Shown one piece after another: positions 53,316-61,913 of a stretch of 64,000 nt of DNA. The notes under the pieces are model-generated. The model was not told the origin of the DNA, searched no databases, and worked only from the letters and a program-made list of their open reading frames with translations. The position numbers and the translations under genes are program-made. Source of the stretch: Maribacter sp. (GTDB lineage Bacteria; Bacteroidota; Bacteroidia; Flavobacteriales; Flavobacteriaceae); assembly GCA_024643345.1 (NCBI GenBank), contig JAHENB010000011.1, positions 26,673 to 90,672 on the forward strand, given 5' to 3'. How positions within the stretch are numbered: position 1 is the first letter of the stretch; the number at the start of each line of letters is the position of its first letter.

Positions 53316-54644
53316 ATGAAAAAACCATCAAACCAAAAAGTGAAGTCGCCCATTTCCAGGCCATTACTTTCCAGAAGATCGTTTATTGCCAAAACGGCCC
53401 TTACCGCAGGCGCCTTCAGTATCATCCCCAGGCATGTTATGGGCATGGGGTATGTAGCGCCCAGTGATAAAATCAATTTAGGCTTTATCGGTTTGGGGAG
53501 GCAAAATAGCGGCTTGGCCAATCGGTTCGTATCGAGTACAGGGGCACAGGTCGTGGCTGGTAGTGATGTATGGACCACTAAAATGGATTGGTTCAAAAAT
53601 CATGTACAAGGCCTATATGCTGAAAAAAGACAGACCGAAATTTTTAACGGACTAAAAATGTATGGCAACTATCAGGAACTGTTGGCCAATACCGAAATAG
53701 ATGCAGTGGTAATTGCCGCCCCAGATCACTGGCATGCCATTATGGCCATGGATGCGCTCAACGGCGGAAAGGATGTTTATCTTGAAAAACCTTTGACCCA
53801 TAGGATTGCCGAGGGTGTCGATTTGGTGAAGACCGTGAAGCGGACCGGGAAAATATTGCAAACGGGAAGCATGCAAAGGTCTTGGGAAAATTTCAGAAGG
53901 GCCTGTGAATTGGTTCGAAATGGCTATTTGGGGGAAATCACCAAGATTCTCGTTAATGTAGGTGATCCGGCAATCGACTATGACCTTCAGACAGAACCCA
54001 TGCCAAAAGAAATCGATTGGAACCTCTGGTGCGGGCCGGCACCCTTGCTGGCCTATAACCATCGATTGGCCCCATCCAGCAATGATATTGATTTTTGGCC
54101 CGATTGGAGAAAGTTCAAGGAAACGGGCGGTGGTATTCTTTGCGACTGGGGCGCACATATGTTCGACATTGTGCAATGGGCATTGGGTATGGACCGTTCC
54201 GGACCGGTAAGATATATTCCGCCCAGTGATAAAACTGCGGTACGTGGCCTAAGAATGTTTTATGACAATGGGATAGAAATGGTTCATGAAGATTTCGATC
54301 GTGGCTGGGGCGTTCGTTTTATAGGTACCGAGGGTACCATGGACATCAGCAGAAGTTATTTAGAAACCACGCCCGAGAGCATTTTGACTGTGAGCTTAAA
54401 GGATTCGGATACCCGCCTCTACAATTCCAATGATAACCACTACCAAGATTGGCTCGATGCCATAAAAAACAGAATTGATCCGATTTGTGATGTGGAAACC
54501 GGGCATAGGTCGGCAACCATTTGCAATATTGCCAATATTTCCTACCAATTGGGCCGTACTTTGGAATGGGACCCTACGGAAGAACATTTTAAAGGGGACG
54601 CCCAAGCGAATGCAATGCGCAGCCGTGAAAATCGTAAGTATTGA
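53316..54644 (+). CDS. Tat-exported Gfo/Idh/MocA family oxidoreductase
   Basis: A 442-residue NAD(P)-dependent sugar oxidoreductase-fold protein. The twin-arginine signal is SRRSFIAKTALTAGA (Arg20-Arg21). The Rossmann motif follows as INLGFIGLGRQNSG, and the family's Lys-Pro motif is YLEKPLTHR near residue 150. Tat export with bound NAD is known for GH109-like glycosidases of this family, which use NAD as a recycled cofactor. This protein could be such an exported glycosidase or an epimerase-like enzyme. It is adjacent to the sulfatase, so the two may act on the same glycan. Confidence 0.88.
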   Translation: MKKPSNQKVKSPISRPLLSRRSFIAKTALTAGAFSIIPRHVMGMGYVAPSDKINLGFIGLGRQNSGLANRFVSSTGAQVVAGSDVWTTKMDWFKNHVQGLYAEKRQTEIFNGLKMYGNYQELLANTEIDAVVIAAPDHWHAIMAMDALNGGKDVYLEKPLTHRIAEGVDLVKTVKRTGKILQTGSMQRSWENFRRACELVRNGYLGEITKILVNVGDPAIDYDLQTEPMPKEIDWNLWCGPAPLLAYNHRLAPSSNDIDFWPDWRKFKETGGGILCDWGAHMFDIVQWALGMDRSGPVRYIPPSDKTAVRGLRMFYDNGIEMVHEDFDRGWGVRFIGTEGTMDISRSYLETTPESILTVSLKDSDTRLYNSNDNHYQDWLDAIKNRIDPICDVETGHRSATICNIANISYQLGRTLEWDPTEEHFKGDAQANAMRSRENRKY

Positions 54645-54662
54645 TCGCAAAAAAAAATCGAT

Positions 54663-54703
54663 AAGCCTAAGGGGGAATTTTGTCCTTTTTATCCTTTAGG
54701 CTT
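54663..54703. terminator. Inverted repeat between convergent genes
   Basis: AAGCCTAAGG (54663-54672) pairs with CCTTTAGGCTT (54693-54703) with one bulged T, between and into the 3' end of the permease gene. Inside the loop a T-rich run (CCTTTTTA) follows a short GGGGGA stretch. It probably ends transcription from both sides. Confidence 0.4.
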
Positions 54704-56005
54704 GAGTACCATCTTGCCATAATAGGCAACGACCAAAAAACAGATCAAGGTGAGGAAAAATGAAAACCGCATTTCAGAAACCCCCAAAAATTGAACATCG
54801 GTATAACCTGCACCCCCAAAATCTAGAATGTACCCCTGCAAAGGGGGCATGGCGGCACCCCCCACAATGGCCATGACCAAAAATGCGGCGCCAAACTTGG
54901 CATCTTCCCCCTGGCCTCGTAGGGCGATGCCATATATCGTTGGGAACATGATCGACATAAAAAACGACGTTGCGATCAGGGAATAAATGCCCAACATCCC
55001 GGGTAAGAATATGGCCCCCAAAATAGTGATCATCCCCCCGAAGGAAAAGACCATCAGTAATTTTCCCGCATCGATGTGCCTTAATAAAGCAGTGCCGGTA
55101 GTCCTACCTGTCAAAAAAACAATGTATCCGGCCAAGCCATACCATACGGCAGATTGGCTGTCGATTCCAAGGGTTTCGGCATATTGGTAGACGTAGGTCC
55201 AGCACATGATCTGCGCACCGATATAGAACATCTGGGCTACCACGCCCATAACGAACTTGGGCTGGGCCCGCAATCGTTTTACCGATTCAAAGAAGTTCAC
55301 TTTTGCTTCCTGGTCTTTGTTTTGAGGCATTTTTACGATACTTACCAGTACAAAAAATAAAATAAGCGACAGACCAAGTATCACATAGGGATCTCGAATA
55401 ACGCCCAGATCTGAAGTCCGTATCACTGCTTTGGCTCCTTCTGAAATGGTATCATATATTGGGATGCCTTCAGGGGTAGTGTCGTCTGATTGAAGGGCGC
55501 CAAGCACGAACTGCTGTGCCACCAACAATCCCATTATTGAACCGACAGGATTGAACATTTGCGCAAAATTAAGGCGTTGTGTAGCCGTTTCTTCAGAGCC
55601 CATAGACAGGATATAGGGGTTTGCCGTGGTCTCCAAAAATGCCAGTCCAAAGGTGAGAATATAAAGAGATGCCAGAAAAAATCCGAAACTTTCGTTCGCT
55701 GCCGCAGGATAAAATAACAGTGCCCCGGCCGCATATAGGGCGAGACCGAGCAACACCCCTTTTTTGTATGAGTACCTGTTCACGAATAAAGCTGCCGGAA
55801 TGGCCATGGTGAAATAGCCACCGTAGAAGGCGGCCTGAACCAAGGATGCCTTCACATTCGACAGTTCCAGTACCTTCTGAAAGGCTTTTACCATAGGGTT
55901 GGTGATGTCATTGGCAAATCCCCATAGGGCAAATAAGGAAGTAATCAGGATGAAGGGTAGGAGTATGGTCTTAGAGACCACGGGGCTTTTTTGCATGTCT
56001 TTCAT
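54689..56005 (-). CDS. FucP-like sugar:H+ symporter (MFS)
   Basis: A 438-residue 12-helix major facilitator transporter like the L-fucose:proton symporter FucP. Markers are FALWGFANDITNPMVKAFQKVL in helix 1 (with the family Asn-Asp), AAFYGGYFTMAIPAALFVNR, and FLETTANPYILSMGSEETATQRLNFAQMFNPVGS. The last is nearly diagnostic for the FucP/GlcP subfamily. FucP also carries L-galactose and D-arabinose. It is the last gene of the six-gene minus-strand operon, 19 bases after the L-fucose-dehydrogenase-like SDR. The imported sugar would be the substrate of that SDR. Confidence 0.9.
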   Translation of the reverse strand: MKDMQKSPVVSKTILLPFILITSLFALWGFANDITNPMVKAFQKVLELSNVKASLVQAAFYGGYFTMAIPAALFVNRYSYKKGVLLGLALYAAGALLFYPAAANESFGFFLASLYILTFGLAFLETTANPYILSMGSEETATQRLNFAQMFNPVGSIMGLLVAQQFVLGALQSDDTTPEGIPIYDTISEGAKAVIRTSDLGVIRDPYVILGLSLILFFVLVSIVKMPQNKDQEAKVNFFESVKRLRAQPKFVMGVVAQMFYIGAQIMCWTYVYQYAETLGIDSQSAVWYGLAGYIVFLTGRTTGTALLRHIDAGKLLMVFSFGGMITILGAIFLPGMLGIYSLIATSFFMSIMFPTIYGIALRGQGEDAKFGAAFLVMAIVGGAAMPPLQGYILDFGGAGYTDVQFLGVSEMRFSFFLTLICFLVVAYYGKMVLKPKG

Positions 56006-56024
56006 TTTCGGTTGGTTGTTTGGT

Positions 56025-56825
56025 CTATGGATTGGTGTCGTTTAGCAAGGCCCGATCAAGATGTACATACCCGCCATCCACAAAAATAAACTGTCCCGTA
56101 GTATGGGAGGCCCTTTTGGAAATGGTAAACAAGCAAGTATCTGCTATTTCGGAAGGAGTGGTCATTCGATTTTCAAGAGGTATCTTTTTAACGATCGCTT
56201 TTAACTTTTGTGCACCGTTTTCCATATTGTCGATCCATTCTTCATACATGGGGGTCCAACTTTCGGCAATAATGATGGCATTGCAACGAATACCGAATGG
56301 TAACAGGTCCACGGCCCACTCTCGGGTGAGCCCAAGCACGCCACCCTTGGCAGCCGCATATCCCGAAGTCTTTCCCTGACCCGTAAGTGCCACTTTCGAC
56401 CCTATATTTAAAATATTCCCTTTTGCTTTTTTCAGAAGCGGAAGCGCATATTTGACCACCAAAAAATAACTGACCAGATTTAATTTGAGCGATTCGATAA
56501 ACTGTTCGTGCGAAGCTTCCAATCCGACACCATCGTTCAGGCCCACGTTGTTCACGATCGCATCGATGGTTCCATATTTGCCTTCAATGATTTTTATCGC
56601 TTTTTTCACCTCTTCAGGTTGGGTAAGGTCGGTCTGGCAGAAAAGCGCCGCACCACCTTTTTGTTTTATTTCCTCCACATAGCGGGCACCCCTGTCACTG
56701 ATGTCAAGAATAACGGGGATCGCACCTTCCTCGACCAAGCGCTGCAATAGGGTTTCACCTATACTTCCTGCCCTTCCACCGCCGCCACTCACCACGATTA
56801 CCTTTCCCTTTAAACCAAGATCCAT
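56025..56825 (-). CDS. L-fucose/L-galactose dehydrogenase-like SDR
   Basis: A 266-residue short-chain dehydrogenase with the cofactor loop VSGGGGRAGSIG, longer than the standard TGxxxGxG. Catalytic motifs are NIGSKVALTGQG and SGYAAAKGG. The region NAIIIAESWTPMYEEWI matches the substrate loop I associate with bacterial L-fucose dehydrogenases, which also oxidise L-galactose at C1 to the lactone. The next gene (3-base gap) encodes a COG3618 lactonase that would open that lactone, and the following gene a FucP-like permease. The family call is firm; the sugar is inferred from context. Confidence 0.82.
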   Translation of the reverse strand: MDLGLKGKVIVVSGGGGRAGSIGETLLQRLVEEGAIPVILDISDRGARYVEEIKQKGGAALFCQTDLTQPEEVKKAIKIIEGKYGTIDAIVNNVGLNDGVGLEASHEQFIESLKLNLVSYFLVVKYALPLLKKAKGNILNIGSKVALTGQGKTSGYAAAKGGVLGLTREWAVDLLPFGIRCNAIIIAESWTPMYEEWIDNMENGAQKLKAIVKKIPLENRMTTPSEIADTCLFTISKRASHTTGQFIFVDGGYVHLDRALLNDTNP

Positions 56826-56828
56826 GCA

Positions 56829-57662
56829 CTATGGGTTTAAATTATAAAATTCAACAGCGTTTTTTCCCATGATAGCGTCCTGTTCGGCAATCGATAGGGT
56901 CGCAATAAAATTGGTGACCAGAGACTTCACTTGCCCATAGCTTCCGGCCACAAGGCAAACCGGCCAATCTGAACCAAACAGCAGTCGTTTCGTTCCGAAG
57001 CTGTTCAGGACTAAATCCATATAAGGAGTCATTTGTGCCGGGGTCCATGACTGATAATCCGCTTCCGTGATCAAGCCAGATAATTTGCAATATACATGCT
57101 CATATTTTGAAATTTCTCTCATCATCACCGCCCATCCCTCGAAGAAGCCGTCCCTTACATAGGGTTTTGCCAGGTGGTCTATCACAAATTTCTGATTTGG
57201 AAACCTTTTCACCAACTCAAGAGTTGCTCCCAATTGATGGGGAAATACCAGAATATCGTAGGTGAATCCAAATGCCTTTAGCGCAGCAATGCCTTTTAAA
57301 AATTGGGGCCTTATCATGAAATTAGGATCAGGTTCCCCTTGAACGATATGCCTGAATCCCTTCAATTTTTTGTTCTCCGAATATTTTTCGAGTACTCTAT
57401 CTATCGCATTGGACCTTAGATCGGCCCAACCGACGATTCCTTTAATGAACGGGTATTCCCGTGCCAATTCTAGAAGAAAATCGGTTTCGCCCAAGGTCTG
57501 ATCTACCTGTACGGCCACACACCCATCGATACCGTTTTGGGCATAGACCTCCATAAGGTCGATAGGCGTGAAACTTCTTCTGATACCCGACATATCATCC
57601 GATATCCAGGCATGTCGGTTCGCGTCATAGTTCCAAAAATGTTGGTGTGCATCTATCACCAT
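56829..57662 (-). CDS. COG3618 amidohydrolase, probable L-fucono/L-galactono-lactonase
   Basis: A 277-residue amidohydrolase-superfamily protein of COG3618. The metal site is shown by H6-x-H8 in DAHQHFW, the RHIVQGEPD segment after strand 4, IDHLAKP, and the metal-binding Asp in FGSDWPV. Characterised members hydrolyse L-fucono-1,5-lactone, L-galactono-1,5-lactone and L-rhamnonolactone. It is packed 3 bases from the SDR and 3 bases from uxaB. Downstream genes act on L-galactonate-derived intermediates, so L-galactono-lactone is the best-fitting substrate, with L-fuconolactone as a side activity. Confidence 0.85.
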   Translation of the reverse strand: MVIDAHQHFWNYDANRHAWISDDMSGIRRSFTPIDLMEVYAQNGIDGCVAVQVDQTLGETDFLLELAREYPFIKGIVGWADLRSNAIDRVLEKYSENKKLKGFRHIVQGEPDPNFMIRPQFLKGIAALKAFGFTYDILVFPHQLGATLELVKRFPNQKFVIDHLAKPYVRDGFFEGWAVMMREISKYEHVYCKLSGLITEADYQSWTPAQMTPYMDLVLNSFGTKRLLFGSDWPVCLVAGSYGQVKSLVTNFIATLSIAEQDAIMGKNAVEFYNLNP

Positions 57663-57665
57663 AGC

Positions 57666-59144
57666 TCAAGTTTTGGATGTGGATTTTTTATCATTGTTCA
57701 ATAGGGTTAAAGCTTCGATCATGCCATATGTTCTGATCGTGGTCAAATGGTCAGTTACCAGGGTGGAAAGATCCTTAATTAGGGTCAAATCTTCATTCCA
57801 AACGTCAACATTGCCAAGAATACCGTGCACCATTTGTTTTAAAGATAGGGATCCGCTTTTTAATTTATCCCAATTCTCCTTAAAAAGTGCAAGTGTCTTT
57901 GGGTCGTCTTTTAAATCTATTTTCCCACCATTGAATTCACCTTTATAAAATAATAGGAGGGCCGACAAGCCAAAAACAAGATGTTTCGGTAATCTGCCCT
58001 CTTGTTTGCAATAATCCTTCAGTGAAGGTAACAAACGGGTCACAAATTTAGAGGTGCTGTTCAAGGCGATATCGATCAATTGATGCTTTAGGGAAGGATT
58101 ACGAAACCGATCCAGAACATCCTGAATATAATCTTGTTTACGCTGCTCTGGGAAAGGGAGTGTTTTACAGACCTCATCTTTCAGGAGACTTGCAACAAAA
58201 CCGGCCAAAATATGATTTTCCATGGTTTCATTGACGAGTTTCATACCTGCCAGGTAGGCAACCGGGACCATCGCGGTGTGCGCCCCATTCAGGATACGCA
58301 CTTTCATTTCCCGAAAAGGCCCAAGATCGTCTACAAATGTGACCTTTAATTCGGTTTTGGAGAATGGCATCTGTTTCTTTACCGAATTCGGGGCTTCTAT
58401 GATCCAGTTGTGGTATTGCTCACCCATTACCATCAGCTTATCGTGGTAGCCCAGTTCATATTCCAATTGATCGGCCATTGCCGACGGATATCCTGAAACG
58501 ATTCGGTCTACCAGGGTATTGCAGAAATGATTGGCCTTATCGATCCATGAAATAAATACCTCACCTAAATGCCATGCTTTTGAATAGTTCAGTATTGCGG
58601 TCCTTAATCTGTCACCATTATCCTCGATGAGCTCACAAGGAAGCATAATACAGCCCTTGTCTAGGTCATTGCCAAAGTGTTGAAAACGATGAAATAGCCA
58701 AACCGTCAGTTTGGCTGGAAATTCATTTGGCGGAGCACCCAAATATTGATCCTCAGGATTGAATTTGATGCCTGCTTCGGTGGTATTGGAAACGACAAAA
58801 AGGATATCCGGATTTTTCGCCAAATCTAGGCAAGCGTTCCATTCGGTATAGGGATTGAGAACTTGTTGCACACAGGTTATGAGTTTGGTCTTGGTGGCCA
58901 GTGCTCCATTTTCGTTTCCGTTCAAGATTGCCGTAAAGAGACCGTCTTGGGTCTTCAGTGTCTGGTAATCGCCTTTTGCCGTAGGTTTAATTACAACCAC
59001 GCCCGCTTTAAAATCGGCTTCTTCGTTCAATATTTGAACCATCCAATCTACAAAGCACCGAATAAAATTACCGCCCCCGAATTGCAATATTTTCAAGGGC
59101 ATTGTTGCTGGAATATCGGTGGTTTTTCGATTCAGGCGGTTCAT
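57666..59144 (-). CDS. uxaB: Tagaturonate reductase (altronate oxidoreductase)
   Basis: A 492-residue long-chain polyol dehydrogenase that reduces D-tagaturonate to D-altronate with NADH. Cofactor motif ILQFGGGNFIRCFVDWM opens the Rossmann domain. The catalytic K-x-x-x-x-N-x-x-H signature is KVRILNGAHTAMVP in the C-terminal domain. I chose the ATG at 59144, four bases after the uxaA stop; the frame continuing to 59282 overlaps uxaA and adds 46 residues unlike the family. Fructuronate reductase (long-type UxuB) is the related alternative, but partnership with uxaA supports UxaB. Confidence 0.93.
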   Translation of the reverse strand: MNRLNRKTTDIPATMPLKILQFGGGNFIRCFVDWMVQILNEEADFKAGVVVIKPTAKGDYQTLKTQDGLFTAILNGNENGALATKTKLITCVQQVLNPYTEWNACLDLAKNPDILFVVSNTTEAGIKFNPEDQYLGAPPNEFPAKLTVWLFHRFQHFGNDLDKGCIMLPCELIEDNGDRLRTAILNYSKAWHLGEVFISWIDKANHFCNTLVDRIVSGYPSAMADQLEYELGYHDKLMVMGEQYHNWIIEAPNSVKKQMPFSKTELKVTFVDDLGPFREMKVRILNGAHTAMVPVAYLAGMKLVNETMENHILAGFVASLLKDEVCKTLPFPEQRKQDYIQDVLDRFRNPSLKHQLIDIALNSTSKFVTRLLPSLKDYCKQEGRLPKHLVFGLSALLLFYKGEFNGGKIDLKDDPKTLALFKENWDKLKSGSLSLKQMVHGILGNVDVWNEDLTLIKDLSTLVTDHLTTIRTYGMIEALTLLNNDKKSTSKT

Positions 59145-59148
59145 AGGT

Positions 59149-60801
59149 TTATAATGAAATTCCCCTTTTCCATGGGATAAAATCGTCTTGGCCCAAACGC
59201 ACTGCTGCTGGAATCTTTTTACCACTGGCCACCTCAATGATATAATCCAGAAGCGCTGCGCCCATGGTCTCAATGGTGTCATCGCCCGTAATGATGGATC
59301 CCGTATTGAAATCGATGATGTCTTTCATCTTTTCGCTCAATGCATTATTGCTGGAAATTTTGAGTACCGGCGCCACTGGATTCCCGGTAGGGGTTCCAAG
59401 GCCAGTGGTGAAAGCAATGATGTTGCATCCCGAACCTGCTAAACCAGTGGTGCTTTCCACATCGTTTCCAGGGGTACATAACAGATTCAGTCCTTTTTTG
59501 GTCGTCTTTTCGGTATAATCCAACACTTCCGTAATGGGTGAGGTTCCACCTTTTTTGGCCGCCCCGGCAGATTTCATGGCATCGGTGATCAGTCCATCTT
59601 TGATATTGCCGGGAGAGGGGTTGTTGGCAAAGGCAGAGCCCAAAGCGACCGCGGTGGCCGAATAGGTATTCATCAAATGGGCAAATTTATGGGCGACTGG
59701 TTCTGAGACGCAACGATTGATCAATTCCTGTTCGACCCCATTGAGCTCCGGAAACTCCGACAACATGGTGGTTGCGCCCAATGCCACCAGCAGATCGGAG
59801 GCATACCCTAAAGCGGGATTGGCCGAGATGCCCGAAAACCCATCGGAACCACCACATTCTAGTCCGAGAACCAAATGGTTCAATGGCGCAGGACTTCGTT
59901 CCGTTTTATTGGCTTCGATCAAGCCCAGAAAAGTCTTTTTAACGGCCTCTTCGATAAAATGGCGTTCGCTTGCACTCTTCTGTTGCTCAAGGATATAAAG
60001 TGGTTTTGAAAAGTTGGGATCACGTTGCTTTATTCCTTCAGTTAAATTTCTGACTTCCGCATTCTGGCATCCCAGGCTCAATATCGTTGCACCTGCCACA
60101 TTCGGATTGGTGACGTAACCGGCCAACAGGCTGCAAAGCGATTCAGAATCGAGCCGAAAGCCACCGCAACCGCCTTCATGGGTCAGGAACTTGATGCCAT
60201 CCACATTAGGAAAGGTCCTATTTTGTTTGATTTCTTCCGGGGTACGGATAAGACTCGAATCGAGGAGTTCCTTTGCCGTAGCACCATTTTTATATTGTCT
60301 CACCAAAGCTTCGGTGTCAACCACGTAATCACGCGTTGTTTGATAGCCCAGGGCCTTGAGCAATGCTGACTTTAGAACTTCAACATTACGGTTTTCGCAA
60401 AATACCATGGGTATCACCAGCCAATAATTGGCGGTTCCGACACCCCCATCGGCTCGATGGTACCCATTAAAAGTCGAGGTTTTCCATTTGGCGATGTCGG
60501 GAGCCTTCCAAGATGTCTTTTCCTTTCCCACGGCATATTCCGAAGCGGCATGGACCACATTGTCGGTGGTAATCGTTTCTCCTTTTCGGATGGACCGTAT
60601 GGCTTTGCCCACCAAGGTGCCATACATGGTCACCTCATCGCCAGGGGCCAGATCAACCGTGGTAAATTTATGCTTGGCCCTGGTAAGGCCCACCAACTTG
60701 AAAACCTTGCCATTGTGGTGAATTTTCGTTCCTTCGGACAGATCGTGCAATGCCGCCAAAACATTGTCCTTGGGATGAATTTGTAAGAATTGTTGTGCCA
60801 T
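59149..60801 (-). CDS. uxaA: Altronate dehydratase
   Basis: A 550-residue UxaA that dehydrates D-altronate to KDG. The N-terminal SAF domain (about residues 10-75, with VLAALHDLSEGTKI and LAPGDEVTMYGTLVGKA) is followed by the UxaA catalytic domain. Cys-rich motifs for the iron site are THEGGCGGF, LSLGCQNAEV, LGLECGGSDGFSG and STTGLAGSGCN. It is the second gene of the minus-strand operon, 34 bases after the alcohol dehydrogenase. Galactarate dehydratase (GarD) has the same architecture, but pairing with uxaB favours altronate. Confidence 0.94.
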   Translation of the reverse strand: MAQQFLQIHPKDNVLAALHDLSEGTKIHHNGKVFKLVGLTRAKHKFTTVDLAPGDEVTMYGTLVGKAIRSIRKGETITTDNVVHAASEYAVGKEKTSWKAPDIAKWKTSTFNGYHRADGGVGTANYWLVIPMVFCENRNVEVLKSALLKALGYQTTRDYVVDTEALVRQYKNGATAKELLDSSLIRTPEEIKQNRTFPNVDGIKFLTHEGGCGGFRLDSESLCSLLAGYVTNPNVAGATILSLGCQNAEVRNLTEGIKQRDPNFSKPLYILEQQKSASERHFIEEAVKKTFLGLIEANKTERSPAPLNHLVLGLECGGSDGFSGISANPALGYASDLLVALGATTMLSEFPELNGVEQELINRCVSEPVAHKFAHLMNTYSATAVALGSAFANNPSPGNIKDGLITDAMKSAGAAKKGGTSPITEVLDYTEKTTKKGLNLLCTPGNDVESTTGLAGSGCNIIAFTTGLGTPTGNPVAPVLKISSNNALSEKMKDIIDFNTGSIITGDDTIETMGAALLDYIIEVASGKKIPAAVRLGQDDFIPWKRGISL

Positions 60802-60835
60802 TGATGGTGTTCTGTTTATATCCGAATTTATAAGG

Positions 60836-61849
60836 CTAAAAAGCGACCATGGCTTTTATTACCCCGTTTGAAACCTTCAGCCATTGATCAAAGTTATTGA
60901 TCATGTCGCCATAGGAAACCTGGTGGGTCACATAGGCTTTCACGGGAAAGTCGCCTTTTTGTAACATCGAAATGACCTGTTCAAAATCATGAAGGGTCGC
61001 ATTTCTACTGCAGCGTATCGTGGCTTCCTTCGCATGGATCGCAGGATGGTGAAAACAAAGCTCACCTTTGGAAAGCCCTACCAGAATGTAACTTCCACCG
61101 TGTGACATGAAGTTCGGCCCGGATTCCAGGGCGCCCTTATGGCCGGTAGCGTCAAAAACTACTTGGGCCAGATCACCACTGGTGATCGTTTTGATTTCTT
61201 CCAGGACATCGATACCACTTAATACCGTATGTTCGATTCCAATTTGGTTTTTGACAAAATCGAGCCGCCCTTCGTTCGTATCGATTGCGATTACTTTTGC
61301 ACCTTGCAGTTGTGCAAGTTTCATAATGCCGATGCCTATGGGGCCACATCCAATGACCACAGCCGTATCGCCCTTGGCCAAAGAGGCCCTTTTAATGGCG
61401 TGGGCACCAATGGCCAAAGGTTCTACCAAAGCCATTTCAACATCGGTCAAATTCTTGGCCGGTATCAATAAATCAGTGGGGACGGTAAGCAGTTCTTGCA
61501 TCCCACCATCGGTATGGATGCCCAAAACTTGAAGACTTGAACAACAATTCGTTTTCCCATTTCTGCATGCGTTACATCGTTTACAGCTTACATAGGGCAT
61601 GACCACCACATGGTCCCCCGCTTTAATTTTTTTGGGATTGTCTTCAATTTCCACCACTTCCGCGGCCAATTCATGGCCCAATATTCTGGGATATGTGAAA
61701 AAGGCCTGATTGCCAAGATAGGCATGGAGGTCGGTGCCGCAAATCCCGACTTGTTTGATTTTAATAAGGGCTTCGCCTTGTTTTCTTATAGGGGCCTCTT
61801 TTTCCTTAAGTAAAAACTGCCCGGGCTTTTCGCAAACGATATATTTCAT
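60836..61849 (-). CDS. Zinc-binding alcohol dehydrogenase, probable L-galactonate 5-dehydrogenase
   Basis: A 337-residue medium-chain dehydrogenase. Catalytic zinc ligands are Cys in GICGTDLHAY and the His-Glu pair in LGHELAAEV; structural zinc Cys residues are in CKRCNACRNGKTNCC. The NAD motif is VIGCGPIGIGIMK. The closest-fitting role is like E. coli LgoD (YjjN), which oxidises L-galactonate to D-tagaturonate, because the next two genes are uxaA and uxaB, which use tagaturonate. It is first in the operon. Other polyol dehydrogenase activities cannot be excluded by sequence alone. Confidence 0.82.
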   Translation of the reverse strand: MKYIVCEKPGQFLLKEKEAPIRKQGEALIKIKQVGICGTDLHAYLGNQAFFTYPRILGHELAAEVVEIEDNPKKIKAGDHVVVMPYVSCKRCNACRNGKTNCCSSLQVLGIHTDGGMQELLTVPTDLLIPAKNLTDVEMALVEPLAIGAHAIKRASLAKGDTAVVIGCGPIGIGIMKLAQLQGAKVIAIDTNEGRLDFVKNQIGIEHTVLSGIDVLEEIKTITSGDLAQVVFDATGHKGALESGPNFMSHGGSYILVGLSKGELCFHHPAIHAKEATIRCSRNATLHDFEQVISMLQKGDFPVKAYVTHQVSYGDMINNFDQWLKVSNGVIKAMVAF

Positions 61850-61853
61850 CCTA

Positions 61854-61887
61854 TTGATAAAAATACAATTTTGAATGCTTAAATTTG
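61854..61887 (+). promoter_or_regulatory. Promoter of the PhyH-family gene
   Basis: TTG at 61854-61856, a 23-base spacer and TAAATTTG at 61880-61887 match the Bacteroidota consensus. It ends 26 bases before the ATG at 61914. The opposite strand of the same 64-base gap must hold the promoter of the L-galactose-type operon, where only TATTTTTA is visible. Confidence 0.6.
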
Positions 61888-61913
61888 GGAATACTTGATA
61901 TAAAATTAAGGCT

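Noticed and set aside
57666..59282. Long version of the uxaB frame starting at 59282
   Set aside because: It would overlap uxaA by 134 bases and add 46 residues unlike the family. The ATG at 59144 starts just before the cofactor domain, four bases after the uxaA stop.
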